DNA from: Sycobia sp. Sy_11
Taxonomy: Eukaryota > Arthropoda > Insecta > Hymenoptera > Epichrysomallidae
Direction: 5' to 3'
NCBI GenBank assembly: GCA_018907035.1
Contig: JACCIC010000124.1
Span: forward strand, 566,501 to 630,500
Length of the DNA stretch: 64,000 bases
This document shows, piece by piece, positions 1-11,440 of the stretch. Position numbers and translations under genes: made by a program. The stretch's first letter is position 1. Each line of letters begins with the position of its first letter. The notes under the pieces were generated by a model, which saw only the letters and a program-made list of their open reading frames with translations, ran no database searches and was not told the origin of the DNA.

Positions 1-943
1 ATCAATCTGAATACAGTAACAAATGTGCAGATCGATAAACCTTTTCATTTCTACCTTCCAAATTGGAAGATAAAATGTTAATTAGATCGCCAGTAATAAA
101 CAAAAATTTAATCAAATCTTTTTTTATTGGCTTCTATTGGTTGCATTAAAATGTGCAAAGAGTCAACATTTTGCTTTTTTCAAATGTAATGAAATACATT
201 TTGTTTCAATATTGTAAACTCAAAAACTTTCGTGATATTGTCCCTAGCAATGTCATCTTTCACTTTATAAAATATAAATATTTAGTTTAGAAATCGGCTG
301 TTTTGAGTTTTGATTACTATTTATATTCTCTTTAGATTGCATTTTACTGAATTAGGAAATTCGCACTTGTTGACAAATTCCCAATGGTTAATTTTCAAAA
401 TAAATAATTTTGAAACAGGCCAATCAATAAAACTATGAATGCAATCTCTCTTTTGCTAGAATTCACAAATGAACATGTTAAATACTGAACGGCCATATTC
501 GGAAAATTCTAACATAAGTAGTGCAAAACAAAAAGGTGTTTTATTCTGCTGGGTGGAATGAGCGATTTCATTTCTATATTTAGAAATGAGATTTTGTCAC
601 CTTATATTGCTTTCAAAATATCTGTGCGACAGATGTCTTAGGAAACAACATTACCAATGCCTTACTGGAGTGTCCACGCTGATAATCTTGAACGAATCAC
701 TCTAATTTTTATAAAGGAGATTCTATGTGCATAGATACGTACAAACTCCCGACTATATTGGTGACATGAAGTTTAACTTTATTATTGATGATAGAATTTC
801 TTCATCGACACAATTATTCAAATATAGCTGCTTAAACATGTTCATTTGTAATTTCTACCAGATGAGATCTTAAATTCTCAGTTTTTAAGATTATATAATC
901 TATTATTTAATTTATTAAGTTTTATTAATTTTTCGCAATATTG
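1..943. other. AT-rich stretch without recognised features
   Basis: I see no long ORF, RNA gene or repeat matching elsewhere in the window. Base composition is that of the AT-rich background. Confidence 0.5.
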
Positions 944-955
944 GTATTGGATTTT

Positions 956-1154
956 TTTAATGTTATTTACGACGTTCTATTTATCCTTACAAATACCGGT
1001 GTTAATCAGCGATGGAGGTCTACGATGTGTTTGAAAACAAAGCACACGTAAATTATTACAGCGGTGCTTGTGTCAATCGTTCGAGACCGGGAATTGAACT
1101 CGGATCACCAAGTTACTTGTTCTTCGCTCTAGCAATCGAGCCATCGTAGGCCTC
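956..1154 (-). mobile_element. tRNA-derived SINE, copy 1
   Basis: A roughly 200-bp element on the reverse strand, one of five in the window. Its head holds an A-box-like segment (TGGCTCGATTGCTAGAGCG) and a B-box-like segment (GAGTTCAATTCCCGG), as expected of an internal RNA polymerase III promoter from a tRNA. The 3' part reads into an A-rich tail. A 12-bp target duplication, GTATTGGATTTT, flanks it at 944-955 and 1155-1166, so the ends are well defined. It has no coding capacity and would need a LINE for movement. Confidence 0.85.
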
Positions 1155-1166
1155 GTATTGGATTTT

Positions 1167-2139
1167 AGTATATTTATGATAATATAATATGATGACGAAT
1201 ATAAGGACGTGAAAAGAACAGATACAAAAAATTTACTCTGAAATTGTTGTTATTATAACAGGCGGAAGGAAAGTTTTTAGTAGAAAAAGGGAGTAAGGAA
1301 TAGGAAAGAAAGGAAACAGCAAAGGAAGGAACAGAGTAAAAGGTGGTTCACGAGGACAACCATCTAACACTTAATTAAATTGTTTAAAAATAAAAACTCT
1401 GAATGTTTTTTATTAAACTACAAAGTCTCTAAGAAACATTAAAATTATCATAAAATATTATCACGCAGAACATGGCAAAACCAGCAGAAGAGTAGGGTAT
1501 ATGTAAAACATGTGTGGCACGGGTTATCCTATACAGTTACAACGTATACCAAAATAAAAATATCAAATTAAGGCAATAAAGGGAACAGAACATAAAGACG
1601 AATAAACCAAATAGAATATTACAAGTCTGTTTTTCTTTAGAAATAACGTTTATGAAGAAAATATATATAGACTACAAAATGCTATTTTTTGTTATTTATG
1701 CTATTACTAGTTCTTAATAATTAATATTGTGATCTACTTAAGTTGTCAATTATTTACATTAAAAAAACGACGAATGTTGATCCACCTTGTAATTGTAACA
1801 TCTTCTTATATTTTCAATAGAGATATTCAACGATAGAAATCTCCTCACTTCAAAAAAGAGTTGTCTTTTGTTTTATATTTCTTCCCGTAATCAAGTTAAT
1901 TCATCAAGATCCTCGTCAATTTCTATAAGCAAGCCATACATTTAGGCTTATATAACTATTTTTTAGAGAAATTTATATGCCCGATATTATACAATTCTTT
2001 TACAATTGTATCGATATCACATTTTACGACTTTTAGAAGTCTTGGTTATTTGCTGGACTCGTTCTTGAAGGTTTTATAATTTTATTCATTTGCTACGGTA
2101 TTGACATTTTTGTCAATATCTTTCGAAGGCTTATCATAG
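1167..2139. other. AT-rich stretch without recognised features
   Basis: A purine-rich patch lies at about 1260-1350. I found no coding signal and no match to other repeats of the window. Confidence 0.45.
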
Positions 2140-2430
2140 TCTATACAACTTGGAGACCATCTCCGTACAAGAGTGGTTTATTAATTTATCAAGTTGCGCG
2201 GTAGCGCCATGAAGGCGAGTTTAAGCCAGCACGGCACCAGCATGGCGTGGCTGTTACACTAGTTACTTCTATATTAGGGTTTCAAATTTTCAATCAATAA
2301 AAAAAATATTTATCACTTCTCTATCGATAATTTTCCAAAGTATATATACTGTTTATGACCTAAAGAACTGCCGGAATTTTTTACTAAAAAGCAGTTTTTA
2401 ATTTAAAAACTTTAATATAAAAAAGTTAAA
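2140..2430. repeat. Unclassified dispersed repeat Y, copy 1
   Basis: This segment aligns to 35370-35660 in the same orientation. Shared blocks include GGTAGCGCCATGAA, a TTTACTTCTAT-type block and a later ACTAAAAAG/ATTAAAAAG block, in the same order and spacing. No terminal repeats or coding sequence are evident. Class unknown, and the boundaries are approximate. Confidence 0.55.
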
Positions 2431-2948
2431 ATAAAACTCCGTGTCTGACTATAGAAAATGCTTAGAAAAATTGTATTTATATATATATATATATAGTAAT
2501 AGTAAATACATAGTAACAAGTTCAGCCAGCTTTAAAATAAGACGCTATGAACCTGCAAGAACATAGCAGAAAGTTATATTATGTAGTAATATTTTAATCA
2601 TGAAATTGAGTGTGGCAATAAGAAAAGAATTTGATGAATTAGAGGATGCAAAATGTAAAATGTAAGCATCACGCCGATCGTATCACGCCGACGAGTAGGC
2701 GGCAGTACACGCCCGACTGCACAATACCTACAATATGATTAAGAAGATAATGACAGGAAAATTGCTTTAAAATGCGTTTTGTTTAAAATGTTATTAGACT
2801 TTGATTTGTCTGAATTATAGGATAAGAAATGAAAGGCAATTATTTTTTAGAAATGTTATTTTATAAATTAAGTTTATATATGAGTAATATTTATTTAACT
2901 TTTTAGAATTGCAATTTAAAAATAATAGAGTTAGAAACAAAACTATCA
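2431..2948. other. AT-rich spacer with short TA microsatellite
   Basis: A short (TA)n run sits at 2478-2494. A small GC-richer patch near 2670-2725 repeats ATCACGCCGA twice. No gene is seen. Confidence 0.45.
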
Positions 2949-4229
2949 GGTATGTGAATAAGTCTTTCCCGTTTTTTTTCAAATTTTGAGCCTTTATTGT
3001 GAAAAAATGGTTACAAATGAATTATTGAAAGTATTGGCCATCGCTAGCTACAACTTTTTCCCATCTTTCTGGCAACATACGAATCCCGTTGCGAAAAAAT
3101 TCGACCGGTTTGGCCTCTATCCAGTCATCCACTCATTTTTTGGCTTCCTCGTAGGAATGGAAGTGCTGGTCAACCAGGCCATGCGTCATCGATCTGAAGA
3201 GATGGTAATCAGACGGAGCAACGTCTGGACTATACGGCGGGTGGGGTAGGACTTCCCATTTGAGCGTTTCTAAGTATGTTTTCACCGGCGGTGCAACATG
3301 TGGGCGAGCATTGTCATGTTGCAAAATAACTTTGTCGTGCCTGTCGGAGTATTGTGGCCGTTTTTCTCGCAGTGCGCGGCTCAAACGCATCAATTGTCGT
3401 CGATAGACCTCGCCTGTGATCCTTTCATTCGGTTTCAGAAGCTCATAGTAAACCACACCTAGCTGGTCCCACCATATACAGAGCATGAACTTGGCGCCAT
3501 GAATATTTGGCTTGGCCGTCGATGATGATGCATGGCCGGGTAGTCGCCATGATTTTCTTCGCTTCGGATTATCGTAACGTATCCACTTTTCATCGCCAGT
3601 CACGATACGATGCAGAAAACCCTTTCTTTTATGACGCTGAAGCCGCTGTTCGCAAGTGAAAAAACGCCGTTCGACGTCTCTCAGCTTCAGTTCGTACGGC
3701 ACCCAATTTCCTTGCTTTTGGATCATTCCCATGGCTTTCAAACGCTTGGAAATGGTTGTTCGGTCAACTCCCAATGCTTCAACAAGTTCTTCTTGCGTTT
3801 GACAAGAATCTTCATCAAGCAAAGTCGCCAATTCTCGATCTTCAAAGATTTGCGGCCGCCCGGAACGCTCCTTGTCTTCCACGTCGAAATCACCGCTTTT
3901 GAAGCGTCGAAACCATCCGCGAACACTTGAATCATCGACACAACCTTCTCCATAAGCCTCCTGAAGCAATCGATGCGTCTTGGCAGCAGATTTCTTCAAA
4001 TTGAACCAATAAAGTGAAACCTCCCGGAAATGACGTCGACTCGGCTCAAATTTCGACATTTTCACGATATCAAAAATTTATGATGCGAAAAAATTTTAAC
4101 TAATGTGTTAGTATGGAATTGTTGACATATGAATAAGCTTTGATTATGACATATGTAACCATTGAATACTCGCACAGTATTGGTGGCGCCATCTCTTACA
4201 AAAAACGGAAAAGACTTATTCACACTCCT
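2949..4229 (-). mobile_element. Mariner element, mauritiana subfamily, near full length
   Basis: A 1.28-kb element with terminal inverted repeats. The left end carries TGTGAATAAGTCTTTCCCG and the right end, read inward, TGTGAATAAGTCTTTTCCG. The right flank is TA and the left flank CA, which may be a mutated TA target copy. Length, TIR position and the single transposase gene match complete mariner elements. It is the least decayed of the mariners here. Confidence 0.9.
3022..4059 (-). pseudogene. Mariner transposase (mauritiana type) with one premature stop
   Basis: DDE transposase that would cut and rejoin mariner ends at TA sites in the nucleus. The ATG at 4059 (MSKFEPSRRHFRE) gives a 345-residue frame, the usual length for this subfamily. 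An N-terminal helix-turn-helix region is followed by WVPYEL, then the D,D34D catalytic triad in TGDEKW, HDNARPH and YSPDVAPSDYHLF, with exactly 34 residues between the last two aspartates. Residue 310 is followed by TGA where relatives have Trp in an E-E-x-K-K-W context. The frame then stays open to a TAA at 3022-3024. I see no frameshift. One G-to-A change therefore explains the only visible defect. A GTG codon lies two codons upstream of the ATG and is unlikely to be the start. Confidence 0.92.
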
Positions 4230-4780
4230 AATACTAAAATCATGTATGATATTCATAAATGGATATGCATTATTATCATGACTGTTAAATATTACTGAAA
4301 GTCTATGAATGCAATAGAGATTTTACTATGTGTATAGTGGATATCATAAATAATATTTTAAATGTTTTTATCATCTTAAATCAAAACAAACGTATTACTT
4401 TTTATTGTTAATGAAAATAATTCTTCAAATAAGAACATATTTTAATTACAATATAACAGTTTTATATTTCTATTTTTAGGAAAGTGATTATAAATAATTC
4501 TGGATGTAGTGTATTTACAAGAGATCATTTGAATGATATTCGTAAAATATTTCAATACTTATTAGGTGATGTGAACGTGAAGTCCTGATGTACTTTGGTT
4601 GTAAATTTGTAAAAAAAATCTTAAAAATGACTATAGCTTATCAGAAAGTTTATGTGAATTAATTTTCATTTGGGATAATCGTATTAAAATTAATGAATAA
4701 CTTCTTTGTACATAAACGTTGTACAAAATAATAATAATTTTTATTTTTGTGATATCTAAATATTTCTATTCTCATTTATA
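4230..4780. other. AT-rich spacer
   Basis: No coding signal or shared repeat was found between the two mariner elements. Confidence 0.45.
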
Positions 4781-5431
4781 TGAGGGTGGGCCAATAAGTC
4801 TTTAGAAAAAGATAGAAAAATAATTTTTTTGGGATAATTTTTTTTTTATTTTTCAACATAATCTCCTTCTAGTTCAATACACTTTGACAGAATTATCTAC
4901 AATTTTTTAAGCCTTCAGAAAAGTATGATTGTTGTGTGAGCGATGGCCTCCTCATTTGACGTAAACTGTTGTCTGCTGAACCATTTTTTAAAATTCGGAA
5001 ATAAGAAGAAGTCACTCGGGACCAGATTTGGTGAGTACGGTGAATGGTCTATCAATTCAAACTTCAATTCCTGAATTTTAGCCATCAAATTTACGTATGT
5101 ATACACTCGTACATTATCCTGGAGAAAAAGAACTTTTTTTCTTTAAATGAGGATAATTTTCTTTTATTTTCTCATGTAGCTGACTTAATAATGACGCATA
5201 AAACTTTCCAGTAATTGACTGTCCCTTTTTCAAATTGATAATAAGGATAATACCACGTGTATCCCAAAATACAGTAGTCATAATCTTTCCAGCTGATTTC
5301 ACTGCTTAGACTGTTCTTTCGTCTCGGGAGTGTAGTGCTGTATCCATGTTTCATCTACAGTGATTAATCTACACAGAAACTCATCTGGGTTCCGATGCGT
5401 GCGCTTCAAAAGACCCTTAAAAGAGCCAACT
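4781..5431 (-). pseudogene. Truncated irritans-type mariner with transposase C-terminal half
   Basis: The outer end is a TIR beginning TGAGGGTGGGCCAATAAG after a TA. The reverse-strand coding remnant runs from about 5431 to a stop at 4846-4848. Recognisable blocks are DEFLCRLITVDETWIQHYTPET, SAGKIMTTVFWD, GQSITGKFYASLL, and SPYSPNLVPSDFFLFPN followed by FTSNEEAIAHT, a pattern of the irritans mariners. The N-terminal half is missing where it abuts the 60-bp array. A deletion of about 45 bp lies after the HYTPET block, and at least two frameshifts are present. It belongs to the same family as the element at 37854-39067. Confidence 0.85.
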
Positions 5432-5433
5432 CT

Positions 5434-5992
5434 CCGTAGAAGTTGACCTGACATACTTAAACTTCGTTTCCTATCAACTAAACACGATATTCACCGTAGA
5501 ATTGTCCCGTCATACCTGGACATCGTCTTTGACGTCCGAACACGAAATTCCCCGTAGAAGTCGTTCCAAATCATCTGGAAATCGCATTCTATCATCCGAA
5601 TACGAAACTCCGCGTATAAGTTGTCCCGACATACCTAAACATCGTTTCCTACCAACTAAATACGATAGTCCCCGTAGAAGTCGTCCCGAGAAAGCAAGCA
5701 TCGCTTCCTAACGACTCAACACAATACTCCTCATAGAAGTCGTTCGGAAAAACCTAGATATCGTATTTTACCGTCTCAAACACGAATCTTCCCATAGAAG
5801 TTGATTTCTTCATACCTGGACATCGGTTTCTATCAACTAAATACAATATTCTCCATACAAATCGCTCAGAGACACTTAGACATCGCATTCTATCATCCGA
5901 ACACACAACTGACTATATAAATCGTCTTGAGGCAACGGAATATCGTAATCAACCGCTCGTACACACCAATACAATATTTCTCAGTAGAAACC
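5434..5992. repeat. Degenerate 60-bp tandem array, about ten units
   Basis: Units beginning CCGTAGAAGTCGTCCCG-like recur near 5434, 5494, 5551, 5611, 5670, 5730, 5790, 5851, 5911 and 5978, a period of 56-68 and mostly 60 bp. Each unit also holds an ATCGTTTCCTACCAACTAAA-like core. Since 60 is a multiple of three, part of the array is open on both strands. The forward frame at 5502-5711 reads a 20-residue repeat with PRRSR and HRFLPT motifs. No protein family is recognised. The last unit grades into repeat X. Confidence 0.75.
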
Positions 5993-6138
5993 GTATTTAA
6001 AATGTGTATATATAATTTATACAATATAATATACATACAATATATGTTAAATATTGCGTATATTTTCGTTTTTCAATTAAATACCGTGAATATTTTCGTA
6101 GTGATGCCAACTGAAATTCAAGCTACGATCGTGTATAA

Positions 6139-6192
<54 letters not shown>

Positions 6193-6377
6193 TCAAGGTT
6201 AGTAAAAAAACCCTGATTTGTCATCATTTCTTTTGTTCAAACTAAAAAAAACATAGTCTCTGTCACAATTCTGAAGTTAATATAATGTATAAAAACAAAA
6301 ATATAATTTATCGTCACAAACTATATTCAGTAGGATTTGGCATACAGAACCAATTTATTAGAGAAGGAGAAAGAAAG

Positions 6378-6428
<51 letters not shown>

Positions 6429-6540
6429 CCCACGTAAGAGAAAATCAAATTTACAAAAATCAAAAGATATTCATAAGGTTTGAGTGTAGTATCAGATTAA
6501 CCTAAAGAACAAAAAATGTAATGTCAGTAAACGTGTCAGA
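5978..6540 (+). repeat. Unclassified dispersed repeat X, copy 1
   Basis: Aligns with 17085-17464 plus 18350-18445 (forward) and 60775-61060 (reverse). Ordered shared blocks are GTAGAARYCGTATTT, a TA-rich part, a TTGTTCAAA block, CACAAA..TAGTATGA, a TTTRGCATACA block, an internal (GA)n, and RATTAACMTAAAGAACAA. In this copy (TA)n occupies 6144-6189 and (GA)n 6382-6424. The right end is cut where the GC-rich Jockey element begins. No ORF. Confidence 0.7.
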
Positions 6541-6819
6541 TTCATGGAGCCTTTGCTCGCATGCCTACCGACTAAAACCCCTCCCCGCAGGGATTCCTAC
6601 CCGGAGGTATTATTCCCTTTACTTGTTGGGATAAAATTATTAATGGAACGGTGTCGGGGGTGGGGGAGCAGGAGTGGGATGTGGATAGGGGGAGGAATTG
6701 GTGAGTTTAGGGGCTCTGCCTTCATGGGGGCAGAGGCTTACGTACGAAAACGAAGCACGGAGTGGCCGGTGGTGGCTAATGGGGTTATGGATCGTTGATC
6801 AGGAGCAAGGCCTCCTGTA

Positions 6820-8638
6820 GCGATCCGTCGATTTAGGAAGGATACTAGTCAGGGATTGGATTCTTGAGTTCGGGTACTGTTTAATTGATTCTCTCAGATT
6901 TTTGGCGAATTTGTTCGCGTAATCGTTGAGAGCAAGAAGGTTAGTTTCCTTAAGTACTTGAGTGTTCCGTAAGTACTAAGGCGTGTTAAGGGTAGAGCGT
7001 AGCAGCCTCATATAGGTGCCTTGGAGTCGCTGAAGTCTATCTGGGGGGATGGACCCTCTGATAGGGATGACATATGTGGCAATGCTCCTGACGCTTTCGG
7101 CCACTTTGCTTAGGGAGTTTGGAAGACTTATGGGACGATAGCTTGCGGGATTGTTGATGGACTTCCCGGCTTTTGGAAGACAGACCACTATGGCCGTTTT
7201 CCAGGCCTTGGGAAAGTATTGATGTCTCATCATTGCGTTTACGATATTGCAAATGGACATGATGTGTTTATGGGGGAGGATTTTTAGTGTGTTGTTATTG
7301 ATTTTGTCAGCACCAGGGGCTTTCTTATTTTGAAGACTGCGAATGATGTCACGTATCTCTTTGGGGGGAGGTAGGGGTGATGTCCCTGTTTGAAGGGAGG
7401 AAGTGTTGAGCTGTCTGGGTGATATGCTCATGAAAGCGTGAGAGTTCTGGTGCGCTGGGTAGAGGTGAGCACTGATTGCTGAGAGATGATGTGAAGATCT
7501 CGGCCTTTTCTTCAGCAAGAGAGAAGGTTTGGCCATTTTGCTTGAGTGGTGGGAGGCAAGGGCGACTGTCTCGTATAGATTTTATCACCTTCCAGACATT
7601 TTTGAGTTTCGGCTTCAGTGATGAAATCGTTGAAGCGGCTGTTTCTGACCTCGTTTATCCGAGAGTGGATGTCGTAAGGAGTTGAGTTAGGTTTTGAGAA
7701 GTGAAGTTCTAAGATGTTACCATTTCTTCCGGATGTATTCTTTTGCTTAATTAGCTTCAAAATACCGTCGGGAAGGTTATTGTTAGTACCCTGTGGAGGG
7801 CAGGGGGATGTAGCGATTCTAACAGCTTGGGTGATGTCATTAGACAGGGAGGTCATCTCTTCATCGATTTGAGAGATCGATAATATGGGTCTGCATCGAA
7901 AGGCTGAGATCTCTAGGTTGAATTTGAGATATAGGCAGTCGATGTGTTCTGTGTGTGACGGAGGAGAGATGGGTGATGTATGGAAGGCGAGGATCACCGG
8001 GCTGTGGTCTGAGCTCAGTGCACAGAGAACTCGGGGGTCGCTTAGGGGTGTGATATTTTTGGTGAGAAAAATATTGAGAACGTCTGGTGCGTGTTTTGGG
8101 GAGCCCGGAAAGTGGGTAGAGGAGCGAGGAGCTTCCACTGTAAAATCATGCCAAATTGTTTTTCTGAGGAGGGCGCGGCCGTTGCTGTTTCTGGAGCCGC
8201 AGCCCCAAATGGGGTGCTTAGCATTTAGGTCCCCGGCAATGCTTGTGGGGGTGTTGTTACTGAGAAGCAAGGCAAGATCTTTAAAGTTGTTTTGGAGTTG
8301 TGGAGGGTTATAGCATCCAATTACCCTCAAGGGACCTTTTTGGAGGGAAATTTAGATCCCTATTGTCTCGCAGGTGGAGGTAGTTATAATTCCACGGTGG
8401 CGGTGGGATTTGTGGACGAGGATTGCCACGCCCCCACCGTTAGAGTGCTCTCTGTCCTTCCTATACGTGATGTAGTTTGGAAGGAAGTGTTTGTGGGATG
8501 GGTTGAGGTTGGTCTCTGTGATGCAGGCGATCCCGATGTTTTCCTCCTTCAAGAGTTGGAGGAGTTCTAGAGATCTATTTCTACAGAGGATGCCGTTGGC
8601 GTTCCTGTTGAGGATCTTTATCTCGAGATTAGCCATTA
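6820..8638 (-). pseudogene. Jockey ORF2: endonuclease and remnant reverse transcriptase
   Basis: Would encode the nicking endonuclease and reverse transcriptase for target-primed insertion. The start is MANLEIKILNRNANG near 8638. The endonuclease shows ITETNL, GGGVAILV, GDLNAKHPIWGC and SSDHSPVI. The RT begins with NKKAPGADKI, AWKTAIVVCLPKAGK and SYRPISLPNSL. The frame then passes directly from the SKVAE block into the post-RT region (IPPDRLQRLQGTYMRLLR), so the palm with the catalytic Asp-Asp box is deleted. A further thumb-like stretch runs from 6976 to about 6820. Frameshifts occur near 8340 and 7520. Not functional. Confidence 0.85.
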
Positions 8639-9948
8639 TTGGGTCTGCAGAGAGCGGCGGCAATGTTTGTGACGAACTGCATTATGATGTTTTGCAGATT
8701 GGACGCAATGGGAGGCGAGTTGATTTGCAACGGTGCCGCTGATGCTGCTCTGTTGCTCACTATGCTCGCATATGTGGTGTGGGTGGGGTTTGCCCAATTT
8801 TTATGAAGATTGGGGTGATGCTCTTTTTCTGTATGAGTTGGGGTGGGGGATGTTACCGGTTTTGGGGACATTTACCGGCTTCACTTGCTTTTGGGGGAGC
8901 TTGTCCTTCTTTGGGGCTTTGGGGCAGCCCCTGTAAGTTGCCCTGTGCTCTCCTTTGCAGTTGGCACAGGTGGGGCGCGCGTCTTTATTGTCTTTTAGAG
9001 GACATGTCTGGGTGGCGTGATTTTTGCTGTAAAAAGCGCAGGCCCATACAGTGTGGCAGTAGTTTGCCGTGTGATTATATTTGAGGCAACGCCGGAACTG
9101 CGTCGTGACTTTCGACTTCCTCTTTGCCTCCACTTTTATGTTGAGGCCACCGATGGTGCTTAAGTCGAAGATTGACTTAGCGGCGGGTGAGGAGGGGTCC
9201 AGGTGAACGGTCACTAGCGGCCAGATTTTTTCGCCGCTACGCATTCGGTGAATGCGTCGTGGAGTGTGACCTTTCGAATGTAGTTCATTCAGGATGTCTT
9301 CGTCTTGGATGGCTTCGTTGATATCACGAATGACTACAACCAAGTCCCGTTCTTCGGGGAGTTGGTTGGTGATATATTGTATTTTAGTATTTTCTAGGCG
9401 GGCCTAGATTAAGTTAGGTGCCTGAAGTCGTCTATCGTTGCCGCGTACACCTTGACCGAGTCAGAGGTGTTGATGGCCCGGCGAACGGAGATTCCGGCTT
9501 TTTCTATGGCGACCTTTAGCTTTGGCCAAATAATTTTTTGGCGAATAATGATGGGGGTGGGGGTCGAACAGCGATGGGCGATTCTTTTTCTGTGTCAGAA
9601 TCCAGATCGGAGAGCGTTGGTGCGGATTTGGCAATGCGGATGCGTTTACGGCCTTGCTTTATGAACTCGGAAACTTCGGAGATCGGAGTTGATTCGGAGA
9701 CGGTTATTTTGGTAGCGTGGGTGCAGAACATTGCTGCCTCCTGAAAGAAATCCATGGCGGACGAGGAAGGTGTAGAAGTTCCGGTGGTGTGGCGTGATGT
9801 TGCCACCGATTGAGAGAAGGTTGGGTCTGTTGTGGTGGTGGTTATTATATTTTCTAGGCGGTCAATCTGATCCCGGAGGCCGATGATAATTTCTATCAGC
9901 TTTTGGGGAGGGAAGATCGTCGAGGTCGGTGGTAAGACCGGTGTCCAT
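8629..9948 (-). pseudogene. Jockey ORF1 (gag) with PRE_C2HC region and zinc knuckles
   Basis: RNA-binding nucleocapsid-like protein of the LINE. From 9948 a Ser/Thr/Pro-rich N-terminus is followed by FWPKLKVAIEKAGISVRRAI and the LPEERDLVVVIRDI block typical of the PRE_C2HC domain. Then come CCHC-like knuckles, the last reading PTCANCKGEHRATYRGCPKA. The C-terminal part at 8629-8871 is in another frame. Frame changes or stops occur near 9500, 9400 and 8850. The first knuckle has lost one Cys (RCLKYNHTANYC). The Jockey placement rests on family pattern and gene order. Confidence 0.8.
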
Positions 9949-10018
9949 GTCCACGGAATCGGACTTAGGAATGAATGGAGGAAGGTAATTGCCTCCAGTT
10001 TGTGATGGGGGGGGGGGG

Positions 10019-10539
10019 TTAAAGGTAGAGGGAAAGGTGGGATGTGGGAGATTATAGCTATGAAGAAATATTTAAATATGTAAATATAAATAAAAATATA
10101 GGTATGATTAAATTCTAAATATATATATATATATATATATATTAGTTATAGAATTAGTTAAAAATGAGGTAAGTCAAATATAAATTATATAAACTTAATT
10201 TAAGAAAGGTTAGTTTGAGTTGACAATCTAAAATAGATGAGAAATTAAGTTAAAATTAAAATCAAGTTTAAAGTTAAAATTGAATTAAAATTAGAATTAA
10301 TATTAAAAGTTAAAATTAAAATTTTTGAGGTTAGTTTTAAAAAGTTTTAAGAGTTTCTTACAAACTTATAATTTATAAATTATATAAATTATAATTTACA
10401 AGTTATGTAAGAGATAAATGAGAATTAAATTAAATTTCAATAAGGCGCAGCTTTTTCAGCTCACTGATGTAGATGTTCATGATGATATGATCATCATGAT
10501 GATGTGATGATTGAAGATTCGTTTGAGCTGGCCTGGTAT
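10019..10539. repeat. Low-complexity AT-rich region
   Basis: Contains (TA)n at 10119-10142, a run of TTAAAATT-type units around 10230-10330, and a palindromic patch near 10360-10400. A near-palindrome rich in GATGAT/ATCATC lies at about 10478-10510. Nothing coding. Confidence 0.5.
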
Positions 10540-10800
10540 TAATACTTTAAGGGGACTACTTTGAGTTGATTTTGGTGATTCAAGACGCCACCTAGTGGGC
10601 GCTGATCAAACTGATTGTTAAAACCATTAACTTAATTTATTGATGAAGTAAAATGATTTTCAATCATAAACATGGCCTATGTCCCTCCCAAGATAATATA
10701 GAATCTACATGCCAAATTTTAGAACAATCGGTTCAGTAGTTTTTTCGGTAATCGTGTAGAAACAAAAACACGTTTTGTCTTTATAAATTAGTATGATATA
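10540..10800 (+). repeat. LINE 3'-tail-like repeat Z, copy 1
   Basis: Aligns with 18560-18830. Shared blocks are a GATTTTCAAT-type block, CCTATRTCC, AATCGGTT(C/T)AGTAG and TTTGTCTTTATAAATTAG. The 'atcggttcagtag ... ataaattagtat' ending resembles 3' ends of RTE-type LINEs, or SINEs mobilised by them, in insects. That assignment is from memory of the pattern. No ORF. Confidence 0.45.
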
Positions 10801-11385
10801 TGGGAATGAAAATCTATTCTGTGAGTACGTACATTTGTGTATGATTCTACGTGCGTGGAAATAAGAGTAGGACATATGTTTGTCACAAGTATTTTTATGC
10901 ATGTCTGCGCATGTGGATGATAGGACGCTGAAAGGATGCAGAGTGTATCTATATACACGTTCATGAGAACGAAAGGACGCTGAGTGCAGGTATATACATG
11001 TTTATGAAACGATGGTATCCATGCTTCTATATATGGGGGCATCGAGGCTTCCTGCGCGAAGTGAAGGAGACGATCATAATGATAGGGCTTCGCGAGTAAC
11101 TGCGCGCGCATACGCGTACGAGTGAGAGTGTATGGGTTACACGCAGGAACACGTCATCGTGGCCCAAAAATTCCGCAAGTGCTACTCTATTGGGCTGGGA
11201 GATCTCGCTACGTGACGATGCAACCCGCCCCAGAGTGTAAAGTGTGAGCTAATTATTGTCTAGATTAAAGCTTATATTATTGCCCTGTATTCGTTTCTTC
11301 TATTATTTTAATACAGTCTTTATACGTTTAATTTATTTAAACTGCGCATTTATTTATCCTAATTCCAATCATTTCCTGTTCAGAC

Positions 11386-11388
<3 letters not shown>
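10801..11388. other. GC-richer patch with short tandem duplication, unassigned
   Basis: An AGGACGCTGA-containing unit of about 50 bp is repeated once (about 10922-11010). The 11040-11240 part is GC-rich compared with its surroundings and may be a decayed LTR or other element. I find no ORF or second copy that would prove this. Confidence 0.3.

Positions 11389-11433
<45 letters not shown>
11389..11433. repeat. (TA)n microsatellite
   Basis: An uninterrupted alternating TA run. Confidence 0.95.

Positions 11434-11440
<7 letters not shown>

Larger units (their letters stand above)
6541..10018 (-). mobile_element. Jockey-clade non-LTR retrotransposon, internally deleted
   Basis: A GC-rich island on the reverse strand with two ORF remnants in typical LINE order: gag with zinc knuckles, then endonuclease-reverse transcriptase. 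The 5' part lies near 10018, beside a run of 12 G, and the 3' UTR runs down to about 6541. I cannot see a clear poly-A tail or target duplication, so both boundaries are estimates. ORF1 and ORF2 overlap by a few bases near 8629-8638, as is common in this clade. Confidence 0.8.

Noticed and set aside
5434..5992. CRISPR-like array
   Set aside because: Eukaryotic context. The whole 60-bp unit repeats and drifts, with no constant repeat and variable spacer pattern.
5927..6190. 87-codon forward frame ending in a Tyr-Ile run
   Set aside because: Half of it is translated (TA)n microsatellite. No protein-like content.
8491..9084. Forward-strand open frames across the Jockey gag (for example 8491-8742 and 8779-9084)
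   Set aside because: They are antisense to the gag and zinc-knuckle frames, which show real family motifs. The forward products are Trp/Gly/Cys-rich artefacts.
10990..11260. Solo LTR
   Set aside because: GC-rich patch with some LTR-like character, but no TG...CA ends, target duplication or second copy could be shown.
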